A stretch of 64,000 bases of DNA from Pseudomonas haemolytica (GTDB taxonomy: Bacteria; Pseudomonadota; Gammaproteobacteria; Pseudomonadales; Pseudomonadaceae), in contig NZ_VOIW01000001.1 of NCBI RefSeq assembly GCF_009659625.1, positions 1,278,990 to 1,342,989 on the forward strand. Reading direction: 5' to 3'. Position 1 is the stretch's first letter; every line of letters begins with the position of its first letter. A program made the translations under genes and the position numbers. Shown here piece after piece: positions 52,136-61,536 of the stretch. The notes beneath the pieces were generated by a model that saw only the letters and a list, made by a program, of their open reading frames with translations, ran no database searches and had not been told where the DNA came from.

Positions 52136-55100
52136 ATGACGATGTCGATTGGTTGGGAGTCGCTTGTTTCGCGCTGTGGCCGGGTTTTGCCTGTCTTGTT
52201 CTGCGCGTTGTTGAGTGTGGAGGTATCTGCGCAGGCCTGTACTGAACCGGCTTACATAGCGGGAACAGTCTATAAGCAAGGCGATCGGGTGCAGAACCAC
52301 AACAATGAGTTTGAATGCAGGCGGGACAATGACTCTCCGCCATTAGGGCCGGGCAGTTGGCAATGGTGCCAGCAAAGCGACTACAACCCCGGCCGACCCG
52401 CGTCCAACGGCGCTGTTATCTGGCCTGACGCCTGGAAAGACCTCGGCGCGTGCGGTGGCTATTCGGGTAACCGGCTGATCTTGAACTTCGCCACGTTGAG
52501 CGGCCGAGGGCCTGTCAGTCAGCCAACGCCTGGTGTGGCCGGAGCCGATCAGTTGGTCACCGGCGTCTTGCGCTGCCAGGGCGAAGAAATTCCGATCAGC
52601 GCCAGGTCCGGCGAAACGATCCATCTCGATAACTTGAAAGCGTGCGACTACCAATTAGTGATGAATGTCGCCAATGGGTTTGTGCCCTTGAACACGCCGC
52701 GTATTGTTTCGTTCCGCCGCGACGAAGGCGAGGAACAAAGCATCACCCTGAAATATCGGCCACCGGTTCAGGTTGGCAAACTCAGCGGTCTGCCGGGTAT
52801 CAAGATCGAACTGTTTGCCCAGGGGCTGATTCAGCCTCGGCAAATGGCCATGGGCAAGAACGTGCTTTATGTGGGTTCCAGTGCGATTCCGTCTTATGTC
52901 TACGATGGAAAGATCGCCGATATGGTCTACGCCTTGCCACTCGACAGCAGCGGCAAACCGACCGGTATCTATGTGATCGCCAGCGGCCTGGAAGAGCCCC
53001 ACGGTGTAGTGTATCGCGACGGTGATTTGTATTACTCGACCACCGGCGGACTCTATCGCTTGCGTAACGCCGATGAGCATTACAAGAACCCTGCGCCTGA
53101 GCTGGTGTTCAAATTTCCAGCCGATGATTCGGCCTTTCCACTGCCATCCGTGGCGTCCGGTTCCAGCACGCGCGTCTGGCACATGAAGCACCCCTTGCAT
53201 TTCAATCCCCTGGACCCTGCGGACAAGGGGCTTTACACCGCCGTGGGTATCCCCTGCAATCTGTGCATGATTCCGGCTGACCCGCGCTACGGCACGTTGT
53301 TGCGTTATGACACTGTGACCGGCAAGGCACAAATCCTTGCAAAAGGGGTACGTAACTCCGTCGGTTTCGACTGGAACCCAAAGACAGGTGACATCTGGTT
53401 CACCGATAACAACCGCCAGGGTTTTCCCAACCCCGATGAGATCAACCGTATCAGCGGGCCCGCCCAGCATTTTGGGGTGCCTTACCTTTTTGGCAAAGGT
53501 ACCTTGGGGTTTACTGACGAAGAGTTTCGTAACCCAGGGGTGATTCAGCCGCCCTTGGTTCAGGGGGCTATTGTTTCTGATAAGTCCTTGCAGGAGGTCA
53601 ATCCGAAAGACTATGTACCTGCGGCCTTTGAGTTGGGTACCAACACAGCGCCACTGGGATTGAAGTTCTGGGAGGGGTACCCGGCTCCTGCAAATACTCA
53701 GAATATGCTGGTGGCGGTACATGGTGCGGGTACCGCGGCGCGGCCGGGCATGGATATACGGGTCGTCTCCATACAAGACGGAACACGGGTGGTGAACCAG
53801 ATTCCGTTGATCAACGGGTTTATCCAGGACCCACTGCGTTTTGATGTGTATTGCCTGGACGACTCCTGTATTGGCCGGCCGGCAGACTTCCTGGAGCTGG
53901 AGGACAAAAGCCTGCTGGTTTCCGATGACGTCGCGGGGGTGATCTATCGGGTGAGTTATGACGCTACAGGCCTGCCGGATACGCAGCTAGTCTTGCGACC
54001 AGCGCTGGCACCCGCGCCTGAGCTTGAGGATGAAATGGTCAGCGGCACCCTGATCTCTCCCGGTGGTAACACCCGCCAGTTCCATTCGTCCTTCAACCCC
54101 GCCGACAATCAGGCTGCCTTGATCCTCAAAGGCTTGCCTTATGGCACCTATCAGGTACGACTCAATGATGTGAAGAACTGGATTCCGCAGACGCGCAATA
54201 CGTCGCTCACCTTGTCCGCCGAGAACAGCAAGCAGACGTTGAACCTGGGGTACCGGCTGCGGCCAGTCAAGTTGGCTATCAAGATTACGGTGCTAGCGCC
54301 TGCCAAGCCGGCATCCGTGACGGATGCCAATTGGCACTTCACCCTCAAGCCCAAAGACCCTGCGGATGCGGTGCCGAAAGTGGTGCAAGTGCCATGGGGT
54401 AAAAGCGTCACTGAGCTTTTGGACTACGGGGATTACGACGTCGTTTACCCCTTCTTCGCGCAGGAAAAACCGCAGCCGGAACTGGTTTCGCTGCGTATCA
54501 ACGAAGAAAGCCAGGACGAACAACTGACGCCTCTCACTTATCGCCATGTACCGAACTTGGGCGAAACGGTGCTCGCCGAGTCGTGCACCAAGTGCCACGC
54601 GGTGGAGTTTTTCAAAAACCTGCGCATGGCGGTGGCGTGGAGTTCCGCTGGCGAGGCGGCGTTGGTGCGGCAAATTCAGACCATGGGGGTGGCTGGGCAT
54701 TGCGATACCACTTGTGCCAGCGAGATCAGCAAGCACTTGTTTGACGTGGTATGGGCGCCGTACCTGCGCCCTACCGAAGCCCATGGCCAGCGGCAATTAC
54801 GCCTGCTGACACGTGACGAATATGCAAACAGTGTCAAAGATATCCTGGCCGTTACGGTCGATACGCAGAGGCTGCCGGCGGATAAGTCGGAAAAGGACTT
54901 CAAATTCCCTGGCGAGGCCAGCAAAGGATTCTTGCAGGCTGAAGACATCAAGCAACTGTATGACATGGCCGTGTCCATTGCTGACCGGATGACGCCCGAA
55001 CAGGTGTACCAACTCAAATCGACTGCCAAGGGGCAGATCGTGAGTGCCTTGGGCTACCAGCTTTTCCGCCGGCATCTGACCGTGGCTGAGCTTGCACGCT

Positions 55101-56257
55101 ATCAAACCGTACTGGATGAGCAAGGGCACCGGGCTCTGGTAACTGCACTGCTGTTGTCGCCCAACTTTCTCTATCGCTCGGAGCTGGGCCAGCCCGTGGC
55201 GGGGAAAACCGAGGTCTACAGGTTGACGCCTTACGAGACCGCGACGGCGTTGTCCTACACCTATCAAGGAACTACGCCAGACGCGCAGTTGCTGGCAAAG
55301 GCTGAGCGCAATGAGTTGCAGACCCCGCAGCAGATCACGGCGGAAATCGACCGCATGATGCGCACCGAAAAAGGCCTTGAGCAGTTCAACCGATTCATCA
55401 GCTACTACATAAGGACACAACGCGGCGTGCAGGAAAAGCCGGGGTTGGATGCGTCCATGATCCAACTGATGACGCAGGAACAATCGCTGTTGACCCGCCA
55501 TGTAATGCTCGATGGCAAGGGCACGCTGGATGAGTTATTCAACCCAGGGGTGACGTTTCTCAATCAGAGGCTGGCTGAGCACTACGGTATCAGCGGAGTT
55601 ACAGGTAATGCGCTGCGCAAGGTCGTTGTGGATGAGAAGCGCGGAGGGTTGCTGCACTTGGGGCTGTTTCAAGCTTCCACCGCCGATTACAAGGTCACGT
55701 CGTTGGTCAAACGCGGCATCACGATTCGCGAACAACTGTTTTGCCGAGAGTTTGGTGCGCCGGTCGAAGCGCAACCCACCGAGCCGACGTATCCGCCGCG
55801 TGCAATTACAACCCGCGAACGCTGGGATCTGATCAACGGCAAAGAGGCTTCAAAAGGGCGGTGCTGGCAATGCCATCAGTATATGAATGACACCGGCGCC
55901 TCCATGGAGCATTACGACGCCACCGGGCGCTATCGCCAGCAGGAGCCAGCCTACAACTACGCCCAGTTCCCTGTGCAGTTGCCGATCAAGTCATCCGGCC
56001 CGTTCATTGGCGTCGATGGGACAGTGCCCATCGAGGACGTGCGGGATATCTCTAAGCTGATCGCCCACAACTCGGCGTCGTTGTTCTGCATGGCCGACAG
56101 TTACTTTCGCTTTGCGGCGGGTAATAGATCTGACGAATCCACGTCCGCTACGCTCAAGGCGCTTACCGATGGGCTGAAGGACACCGGCTCATTACCGGCG
56201 ATGTTGCGCACGCTGGGCACTTCTAACGCGTTTCAATTCAAGAAGCAGAGGGATTGA
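52136..56257 (+). CDS. Exported multidomain protein: CBM-like, sorbosone-dehydrogenase-like propeller, haem c, PSD3/5/4/PSCyt3/PSD2
   Basis: The product has 1373 residues from ATG 52136, with a signal peptide cleaved near VSA-QA. Residues about 40-115 resemble a CBM5/12-type module (YIAGTVYKQGDRVQ, NNEFECR). Residues about 212-610 form a sorbosone/glucose-dehydrogenase-like beta-propeller (VLYVGSS, GLEEPHGVVYRDGDLYYSTT, GVRNSVGFDWNPKTGDIWFT) with an odd PCNLCM pair. A haem site CTKCH is near 817. Then come DUF1587/PSD3 (LLTRDEYANSVKDIL, about 890), DUF1595/PSD5 (LLLSPNFLYRSELG), DUF1592/PSD4 (YRLTPYETATALSYTY), DUF1588/PSCyt3 (FNPGVTFLNQRLAEHYGI; second CWQCH near 1243) and DUF1585/PSD2 (LPAMLRTLGTSNAFQ). 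The set is best known from planctomycetes. Function is unknown; extracellular oxidation of a carbohydrate is one inference. Confidence 0.82.
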   Translation: MTMSIGWESLVSRCGRVLPVLFCALLSVEVSAQACTEPAYIAGTVYKQGDRVQNHNNEFECRRDNDSPPLGPGSWQWCQQSDYNPGRPASNGAVIWPDAWKDLGACGGYSGNRLILNFATLSGRGPVSQPTPGVAGADQLVTGVLRCQGEEIPISARSGETIHLDNLKACDYQLVMNVANGFVPLNTPRIVSFRRDEGEEQSITLKYRPPVQVGKLSGLPGIKIELFAQGLIQPRQMAMGKNVLYVGSSAIPSYVYDGKIADMVYALPLDSSGKPTGIYVIASGLEEPHGVVYRDGDLYYSTTGGLYRLRNADEHYKNPAPELVFKFPADDSAFPLPSVASGSSTRVWHMKHPLHFNPLDPADKGLYTAVGIPCNLCMIPADPRYGTLLRYDTVTGKAQILAKGVRNSVGFDWNPKTGDIWFTDNNRQGFPNPDEINRISGPAQHFGVPYLFGKGTLGFTDEEFRNPGVIQPPLVQGAIVSDKSLQEVNPKDYVPAAFELGTNTAPLGLKFWEGYPAPANTQNMLVAVHGAGTAARPGMDIRVVSIQDGTRVVNQIPLINGFIQDPLRFDVYCLDDSCIGRPADFLELEDKSLLVSDDVAGVIYRVSYDATGLPDTQLVLRPALAPAPELEDEMVSGTLISPGGNTRQFHSSFNPADNQAALILKGLPYGTYQVRLNDVKNWIPQTRNTSLTLSAENSKQTLNLGYRLRPVKLAIKITVLAPAKPASVTDANWHFTLKPKDPADAVPKVVQVPWGKSVTELLDYGDYDVVYPFFAQEKPQPELVSLRINEESQDEQLTPLTYRHVPNLGETVLAESCTKCHAVEFFKNLRMAVAWSSAGEAALVRQIQTMGVAGHCDTTCASEISKHLFDVVWAPYLRPTEAHGQRQLRLLTRDEYANSVKDILAVTVDTQRLPADKSEKDFKFPGEASKGFLQAEDIKQLYDMAVSIADRMTPEQVYQLKSTAKGQIVSALGYQLFRRHLTVAELARYQTVLDEQGHRALVTALLLSPNFLYRSELGQPVAGKTEVYRLTPYETATALSYTYQGTTPDAQLLAKAERNELQTPQQITAEIDRMMRTEKGLEQFNRFISYYIRTQRGVQEKPGLDASMIQLMTQEQSLLTRHVMLDGKGTLDELFNPGVTFLNQRLAEHYGISGVTGNALRKVVVDEKRGGLLHLGLFQASTADYKVTSLVKRGITIREQLFCREFGAPVEAQPTEPTYPPRAITTRERWDLINGKEASKGRCWQCHQYMNDTGASMEHYDATGRYRQQEPAYNYAQFPVQLPIKSSGPFIGVDGTVPIEDVRDISKLIAHNSASLFCMADSYFRFAAGNRSDESTSATLKALTDGLKDTGSLPAMLRTLGTSNAFQFKKQRD

Positions 56258-56259
56258 TC

Positions 56260-57630
56260 ATGGATATCCTGAAAAGTCGTCGCCGCTTTCTGACTGGCCT
56301 GGCTGCAGTCGGGGTGTTCGGGCCGCTCACCCAATTTGGATTGGCGCGTATTGCTCTGGCGGGGCAAAGCCAGCAGGCCAAGCTCAAGGTGGTGTTTTTT
56401 GTCGTGCCCGATGGTCTGGCAGTCGACTCCGAATCGGCATACTCCAGCGATGGTCGGGGGCTATGGCATCCCAGTGCCAATGGCTTGGACACATCAGACT
56501 TCCAGCTCAATGAGGTCAGCCAGGAACTTGCGGCCTACAAGGACCAATCTTTATACCTGCGTGGCACGATTCTCGGTCCAGGTAATGAAGGTCACAATGG
56601 ATGGACCTGGGCTTTACGCGACAGCCAGAAAAAAATGGCATCGATCGATGTGCTGCTGGGGGAGCATATTCCGGGAACCGACCCCGCCCAGCGCAGCGTG
56701 TTTGCCGGGCCGCATGCGGGCATCGACGGTACGCCCTGGTATGTGTCGTGGAGTGGGCAGCAAAGCGGCGGTGGTATCCGCACGCCGGTGCAGGATCCTG
56801 AAGTGCTGTTGCAAAATCTCTTTGGCACCGTGAGTCGAGAGGTGCGTGAGAAACAGGTGCGCAACAGTCACGTTTTCGATCCGGTGCTGGCAGATATCAA
56901 CGAGATGCGAGGGCGGCTTTCCGGTGTGCAGAAGCAAAAGCTTGATACGCAGTTGGATGCGGTGGAGCAGACCCTCAAAGATATGGAAGAGACGTTACCG
57001 CCTATTGGCGAGTGTGCTCCGTTGGAACTTGAATCAGTGCCTTTCAAGTCTGCAGCCTTTCGTAATCAGGTGCAGGCCAGCCATCACCAGGTGGTGGCCA
57101 CCGCGCTGGCGTGCGGAATCACGCGTGTCGCTACAATTCAGGTGGGTCGCTCCGCGGAGTCCCTGAATATTCTGGATGTCAGTGACGTCACCAACCCCCA
57201 TGATTGCGCACACCGCTATGCTGGGCTGGCTGTATGGAAGAAGTCCCGTCAGTGGTATACCCAGCGGGTCAGGTTGTTCATGGATGAACTGGCGCGCCAT
57301 ACCGATCCTGACGTAACTACCGATAGCTTGCTCAAGCACACTCTGGTCGTGTTCACCAGCGAAATGGCTGATGGCGCCCCCGAACATACGAAGGATATGC
57401 CTTTGGTATTGATGGGGGGAGCTAGCGGATTGTTGAAGAGTGGCGATGGGGCGGGGCGCTATTTCAATATCACGGCGCAAGGCGACCGTAAGCAAGAAGG
57501 CAACCCTGTGATTGGTAATACCATGGTCGATATGCAGCGGATTTGGGCGACTATTGCCAAGGCAGCAGGAACCAGCGTGCCGTATGCTGGGAATGTTGAT
57601 CCGGTAAGCGGGATATTTACTAACGTTTAA
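56260..57630 (+). CDS. Tat-exported DUF1552 (HXXSHH-family) protein
   Basis: The product has 456 residues, starting two bases after the stop of the large gene and preceded by GAGGG. A twin-arginine signal SRRRFLTGLAAVGVFG opens it, so it is exported folded, perhaps with a cofactor. The body matches DUF1552: VVFFVVPDGLAV, RGTILGPGNEGHNGWTW, VVFTSEMADGAPEHTKDMP and LVLMGGASG. The family signature HXXSHH is altered to HDCAHR here. The family is related to sulfatase/alkaline-phosphatase-like folds, but no activity is known. In planctomycetes and myxobacteria DUF1552 genes commonly pair with PSD-domain cytochromes, as here. Confidence 0.85.
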   Translation: MDILKSRRRFLTGLAAVGVFGPLTQFGLARIALAGQSQQAKLKVVFFVVPDGLAVDSESAYSSDGRGLWHPSANGLDTSDFQLNEVSQELAAYKDQSLYLRGTILGPGNEGHNGWTWALRDSQKKMASIDVLLGEHIPGTDPAQRSVFAGPHAGIDGTPWYVSWSGQQSGGGIRTPVQDPEVLLQNLFGTVSREVREKQVRNSHVFDPVLADINEMRGRLSGVQKQKLDTQLDAVEQTLKDMEETLPPIGECAPLELESVPFKSAAFRNQVQASHHQVVATALACGITRVATIQVGRSAESLNILDVSDVTNPHDCAHRYAGLAVWKKSRQWYTQRVRLFMDELARHTDPDVTTDSLLKHTLVVFTSEMADGAPEHTKDMPLVLMGGASGLLKSGDGAGRYFNITAQGDRKQEGNPVIGNTMVDMQRIWATIAKAAGTSVPYAGNVDPVSGIFTNV

Positions 57631-57653
57631 GTTTTGGTGTGTTGTACGAAAAG

Positions 57654-57688
57654 CCGAAAAGTCTGCAGGTGAGACTTTTCGGTTTTTT
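57654..57688 (+). terminator. Terminator of the PSD/DUF1552 module
   Basis: CCGAAAAGTCT and AGACTTTTCGG form an 11-base-pair stem with a seven-base loop, followed by six Ts. It lies 24 bases after the DUF1552 stop and closes the two-gene unit. Confidence 0.92.
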
Positions 57689-57877
57689 GCGTTTAGGCCC
57701 AATCGTTCTAACAGCGCGCCCGTACAGACTGTTAAGCTGAATTTCAGGAGCGTTCCAACGCACATTTAAATAAAGTTTCCTTTTTTAATCGCATTCGATC
57801 GGTTAAACCTGACGATCTCAATTCCGGTCGATGCTCCCCGAGACGCTGCTCTCGGGACACGCTTTGCGAGTTTTGTC

Positions 57878-59038
57878 ATGAATAAACGTCCGTTGTATTT
57901 CGACTACGCCGCCACCACACCGGTGGATGAGCGGGTTATCCAGGTGATGGTCGAATGTCTGGGCTTCAATGCCAATTTCGGTAACCCTGCGTCCAGTTCC
58001 CATGCGTTCGGCCAGGCGGCCCGGCATACGGTTGAACAGGCGCGTCGCCAGGTGGCCGAGTTGGTCGGTGCCCAGCCTGAGCAGATCGTCTGGACCTCCG
58101 GTGCCACAGAATCCAACAACCTGGCGCTCAAGGGCGTAGCTCAGGCCCGTGGTGTGGCGGGTGGGCACGTCATCACCAGCCAGATCGAACACAAGGCTAC
58201 GCTGGACACCGCTCGACAATTGCAGGAAGCCGGCGTAGCCGTGACGTACCTGGTGCCGGATGCGGACGGCTTGATCAGCGTCGAAGCTGTCAACGAAGCG
58301 TTGCGTGAGGACACCTTCTTGGTCTCGCTGATGCTGGTCAATAACGAACTGGGCACCCTGAACGACATCCCGGCCATCGGCGCGCGGGTGCGTGAGCATG
58401 GGGCTTTGTTTCATGTGGACGCGGCGCAAGGGGCGGGCAAGGTGGCGATCGACCTGACCCTGTGGCCGGTGGACCTGATGTCGTTCTCTGCCCACAAGCT
58501 GTATGGCCCCAAGGGCATCGGCGCGTTGTATGTCGGGCCTCGGGCGCAGCAGAAAGTGTTGGCGCAGATTCATGGCGGTGGCCACGAAGGGGGCTTGCGT
58601 TCCGGCACCCTGGCGACCCATCAGATTGCAGGCATGGGCACGGCGTTTGCCTTGGCAGCGGCATCCTTCGCCGATGAGAAGGCCACGATTGTTGCGTTGC
58701 GCCAGCGCCTGCTGGATAACCTGGAGTCGGTTGCCGGCTTGCGCCTCAATGGCAGCCCAAACCAGCGTATCCCACATACCCTCAGCCTCACGTTCAGCGA
58801 AGGCGAATTCAATTCTGCCGCATTGAGCGCGGGCATTGCCTTTTCCGCGACTTCCGCGTGCAATTCGGCAAGCAATGCACCGTCCCATGTGCTCCTGGCC
58901 TTGGGGCATGATGCTCGCACCGCCAGTCGCACTATCCGCTTGAGCCTGGGCCGGTTTACCACCGAACAGGACATCGACGACGCCGCGCAACTGATCAAGG
59001 CGGCACTGACCAGCGCACCGGCGTTCTGGGCGGTCTGA
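57878..59038 (+). CDS. Cysteine desulfurase, IscS/NifS type (stand-alone)
   Basis: The product has 386 residues. PLP-enzyme motifs are complete: YFDYAATTPVD, TSGATESNN, the stacking histidine in SQIEHKATL, HVDAAQGAGK, the PLP lysine in SFSAHKLYGPKG and the active cysteine in SATSACNSAS. This is group I, as in IscS. No iscU, iscA or hscAB genes follow, so it is probably a second desulfurase with a specialised acceptor such as tRNA thiolation. The 57689-57877 gap has no other gene. Confidence 0.9.
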   Translation: MNKRPLYFDYAATTPVDERVIQVMVECLGFNANFGNPASSSHAFGQAARHTVEQARRQVAELVGAQPEQIVWTSGATESNNLALKGVAQARGVAGGHVITSQIEHKATLDTARQLQEAGVAVTYLVPDADGLISVEAVNEALREDTFLVSLMLVNNELGTLNDIPAIGARVREHGALFHVDAAQGAGKVAIDLTLWPVDLMSFSAHKLYGPKGIGALYVGPRAQQKVLAQIHGGGHEGGLRSGTLATHQIAGMGTAFALAAASFADEKATIVALRQRLLDNLESVAGLRLNGSPNQRIPHTLSLTFSEGEFNSAALSAGIAFSATSACNSASNAPSHVLLALGHDARTASRTIRLSLGRFTTEQDIDDAAQLIKAALTSAPAFWAV

Positions 59039-59087
59039 TTTATCATTCGCAACCCATAACAATTATTAGTGGTTAGCAGGAGACACA

Positions 59088-60896
59088 ATGAGTACGCAGC
59101 CTTTGACCCATGGAACGGTTCCCCAGCGCCTGGCGCATACCCGTGAACTGATGCGCCGCGAGGGCATTCATGCCCTGCTGGTGCCATCGGCCGACCCGCA
59201 CTTGTCCGAGTACTTGCCGGGTTACTGGCAGGGCCGCCAATGGTTGTCCGGGTTTCATGGCTCGGTGGGGACGCTGATTGTCACGGCTGACTTTGCCGGG
59301 GTCTGGGCTGATAGCCGTTATTGGGAACAGGCGACCAAGGAGCTCAATGGCAGTGGCATTGAGTTGGTGAAACTGCAACCAGGCCAGCCTGGGCCGCTGG
59401 AGTGGCTGGCCGAGCAAACCCCTGAAGGTGGCGTAGTGGCTGTGGACGGCGCGGTCATGGCCGTGGCCTCGGCACGCACCCTGGGTGGCAAGCTGGTCGA
59501 GCGCGGTGCCAGCCTGCGTACCGATATCGACCTGCTCAATGAAGTCTGGCAAGACCGCCCGACACTGCCTGACCAGCCGATCTACCAGCACCTGCCTCCC
59601 CAAGCCACCGTCAGTCGTGGCGAGAAGCTGGCGACACTGCGTGCCAGCTTGAAAGACAAGGGTGCCGATTGGCATTTCATCGCGACGCTGGATGACATCG
59701 CCTGGTTGTTCAACCTGCGCGGTGGTGACGTGTCGTTCAATCCGGTGTTTGTGTCCTTTGCGTTGATCAATCAACAGCAGGCCACGTTGTTTGTGGCGTT
59801 GGGCAAGGTCGATGCCGAGCTGCGGGCTGTGCTTGAGCAGGATGGCGTGACCTTGCGTGACTACAGTGAAGTGGCCGAAGCGTTGCGTGCCGTACCGTCG
59901 GGTGCGAGCCTGCAGGTTGACCCCGCACGCGTGACCGCTGGCTTGCTGGATAACCTCGACGCAGGCGTCAAGCTGGTGGAAGGTCTCAACCCGACCACAC
60001 TCGCCAAATCCCGCAAGAGCCTGGCGGACGCGGAACATATCCGCCAAGCCATGGAGCAGGATGGCGCGGCGCTGTGCGAATTCTTCGCCTGGCTCGACAG
60101 CGCCCTGGGCCGCGAGCGCATTACCGAACTGACTATCGACGAACACCTGACCGCTGCGCGTACCCGTCGCCCAGGTTATGTGTCGCTGAGCTTCAACACC
60201 ATTGCCGCGTTCAATGCTAATGGCGCGATGCCGCATTACCACGCCACCGAAGAAGAGCATGCGTTGATCGAAGGGGATGGCTTGCTGTTGATCGACTCGG
60301 GCGGCCAATACCTGGGCGGGACCACGGACATCACGCGGATGGTGCCTGTGGGTACCCCGAGTGAAGAGCAGAAGCGCGATTGCACGCGGGTGCTCAAGGG
60401 AGTGATTGCGCTGTCCCGTGCGCACTTCCCCAAAGGCATTCTGTCACCGCTGCTGGACGCTATCGCCCGTGCGCCGATCTGGGCGGAAGGTGTGGATTAC
60501 GGTCACGGCACAGGCCATGGTGTAGGTTATTTCCTCAATGTGCACGAGGGCCCACAGGTCATTGCCTACCAGGCCGTTGCTGCGCCACAAACGGCGATGC
60601 AGGCGGGGATGATTACTTCGATTGAACCGGGTACTTATCGCCCTGGACGTTGGGGTGTGCGTATTGAAAACCTGGTATTGAACCGAGAGGCGGGCAAGAC
60701 CGAGTTTGGCGAGTTCCTCAAGTTCGAAACCCTGACCTTGTGCCCGATCGATACCCGTTGCCTGGAGCCGTCGTTGCTGACGGCGGATGAGCGGGAGTGG
60801 TTCAACGCGTACCACGCCGAGGTGCGCGCGCGCCTGAGCCCGTTGCTCGGTGGTGCGGCACTTGAGTGGTTGCAAGTGCGCACCACCGCTATTTGA
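59088..60896 (+). CDS. Xaa-Pro aminopeptidase (aminopeptidase P, long form)
   Basis: The product has 602 residues. Two creatinase-N-like domains precede the M24 metallopeptidase domain (about 310-540). Metal ligands are visible: LIDSGGQYLGGTTDITRMV (two aspartates), GHGTGHGVGYFLNVHEGP (histidine), ITSIEPGTY and VRIENLVL (glutamates). The C-terminal extension (LTLCPIDTRCLEPSLLT) is typical of the roughly 600-residue aminopeptidase P forms, which are longer than E. coli PepP. It cuts N-terminal residues before proline. AGGAG precedes the start. Confidence 0.93.
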   Translation: MSTQPLTHGTVPQRLAHTRELMRREGIHALLVPSADPHLSEYLPGYWQGRQWLSGFHGSVGTLIVTADFAGVWADSRYWEQATKELNGSGIELVKLQPGQPGPLEWLAEQTPEGGVVAVDGAVMAVASARTLGGKLVERGASLRTDIDLLNEVWQDRPTLPDQPIYQHLPPQATVSRGEKLATLRASLKDKGADWHFIATLDDIAWLFNLRGGDVSFNPVFVSFALINQQQATLFVALGKVDAELRAVLEQDGVTLRDYSEVAEALRAVPSGASLQVDPARVTAGLLDNLDAGVKLVEGLNPTTLAKSRKSLADAEHIRQAMEQDGAALCEFFAWLDSALGRERITELTIDEHLTAARTRRPGYVSLSFNTIAAFNANGAMPHYHATEEEHALIEGDGLLLIDSGGQYLGGTTDITRMVPVGTPSEEQKRDCTRVLKGVIALSRAHFPKGILSPLLDAIARAPIWAEGVDYGHGTGHGVGYFLNVHEGPQVIAYQAVAAPQTAMQAGMITSIEPGTYRPGRWGVRIENLVLNREAGKTEFGEFLKFETLTLCPIDTRCLEPSLLTADEREWFNAYHAEVRARLSPLLGGAALEWLQVRTTAI

Positions 60897-60911
60897 TGCA
60901 GCAGGCGAAAT

Positions 60912-61502
60912 CTAGCTGAGGGCTTCGCGCACAAAGTCCAGACGGTCCTGACCAAAGAACAGATGGTTTCCTACAAAAAAACTAGGGGCACCGAACACGC
61001 CGCGTTTGACGGCTTGTTCGGTTTTGTCCTTGAGGGCGTTCTTGACGGCTTCATCATTGGACAGGGCCAGGATGTGCTCTGGATCGAACCCATGTTCGAC
61101 GAGCACATTGGCGACGACCTCGGGATCACCAAGGTGACGGCCCTCTACCCAAAGCGCTCCGAACAGGCAGTCGATAAAGTCGGAAAAACGCTCAGGCTGG
61201 TGGATTTGCATGCCGGTGATTGCGCGCATCATTAACAAGGTATTGATGGGGAAGTGCGGGTTAAACCTGAGCGGCACGTTGTAGCGTTTGGCGTAACGCG
61301 CCAGGTCATCCAGCATGTAGCGCCCCTTGGCCGGCACCGTAATCGGGGAGGCGTTGCCAGTTGCCTTGAACACGCCGCCCAACAGCATCGGCTGATACAC
61401 CAACTGCGCGCCGGTTTCGGCGCAGAGCGCCGGTAGCTGGGTGTAGGCCAGGTAAGTGGCGGGGCTGCCGAGATCAAAGAAGAACTCCAGGGTTTTGCTC
61501 AT
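60912..61502 (-). CDS. 2-hydroxychromene-2-carboxylate isomerase-like protein (DsbA/NahD family)
   Basis: The product has 196 residues. It starts FFFDLGSPATYLAYTQLPAL, with the serine at the position used by kappa-class glutathione transferase-like isomerases, and includes RYNVPLRFNPHFPINTL and KRGVFGAPSFFVGNHLFFGQDRL, shown here in parts (RGVFGAPSFFVGNHLFFGQ). Known members isomerise hydroxychromene carboxylates with glutathione in naphthalene degradation, but many chromosomal copies act elsewhere. An SDR-like gene lies 34 bases upstream on the same strand, so the two are probably cotranscribed. Confidence 0.88.
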   Translation of the reverse strand: MSKTLEFFFDLGSPATYLAYTQLPALCAETGAQLVYQPMLLGGVFKATGNASPITVPAKGRYMLDDLARYAKRYNVPLRFNPHFPINTLLMMRAITGMQIHQPERFSDFIDCLFGALWVEGRHLGDPEVVANVLVEHGFDPEHILALSNDEAVKNALKDKTEQAVKRGVFGAPSFFVGNHLFFGQDRLDFVREALS

Positions 61503-61536
61503 GGTCGATACTCGCTGCTTATTGTTATAGGTCGTG

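Noticed and set aside
51887..52300. Minus-strand open frame in the gap before the PSD-domain gene.
   Set aside because: It overlaps the signal peptide region of the large gene, has unlikely composition and no ribosome binding site.
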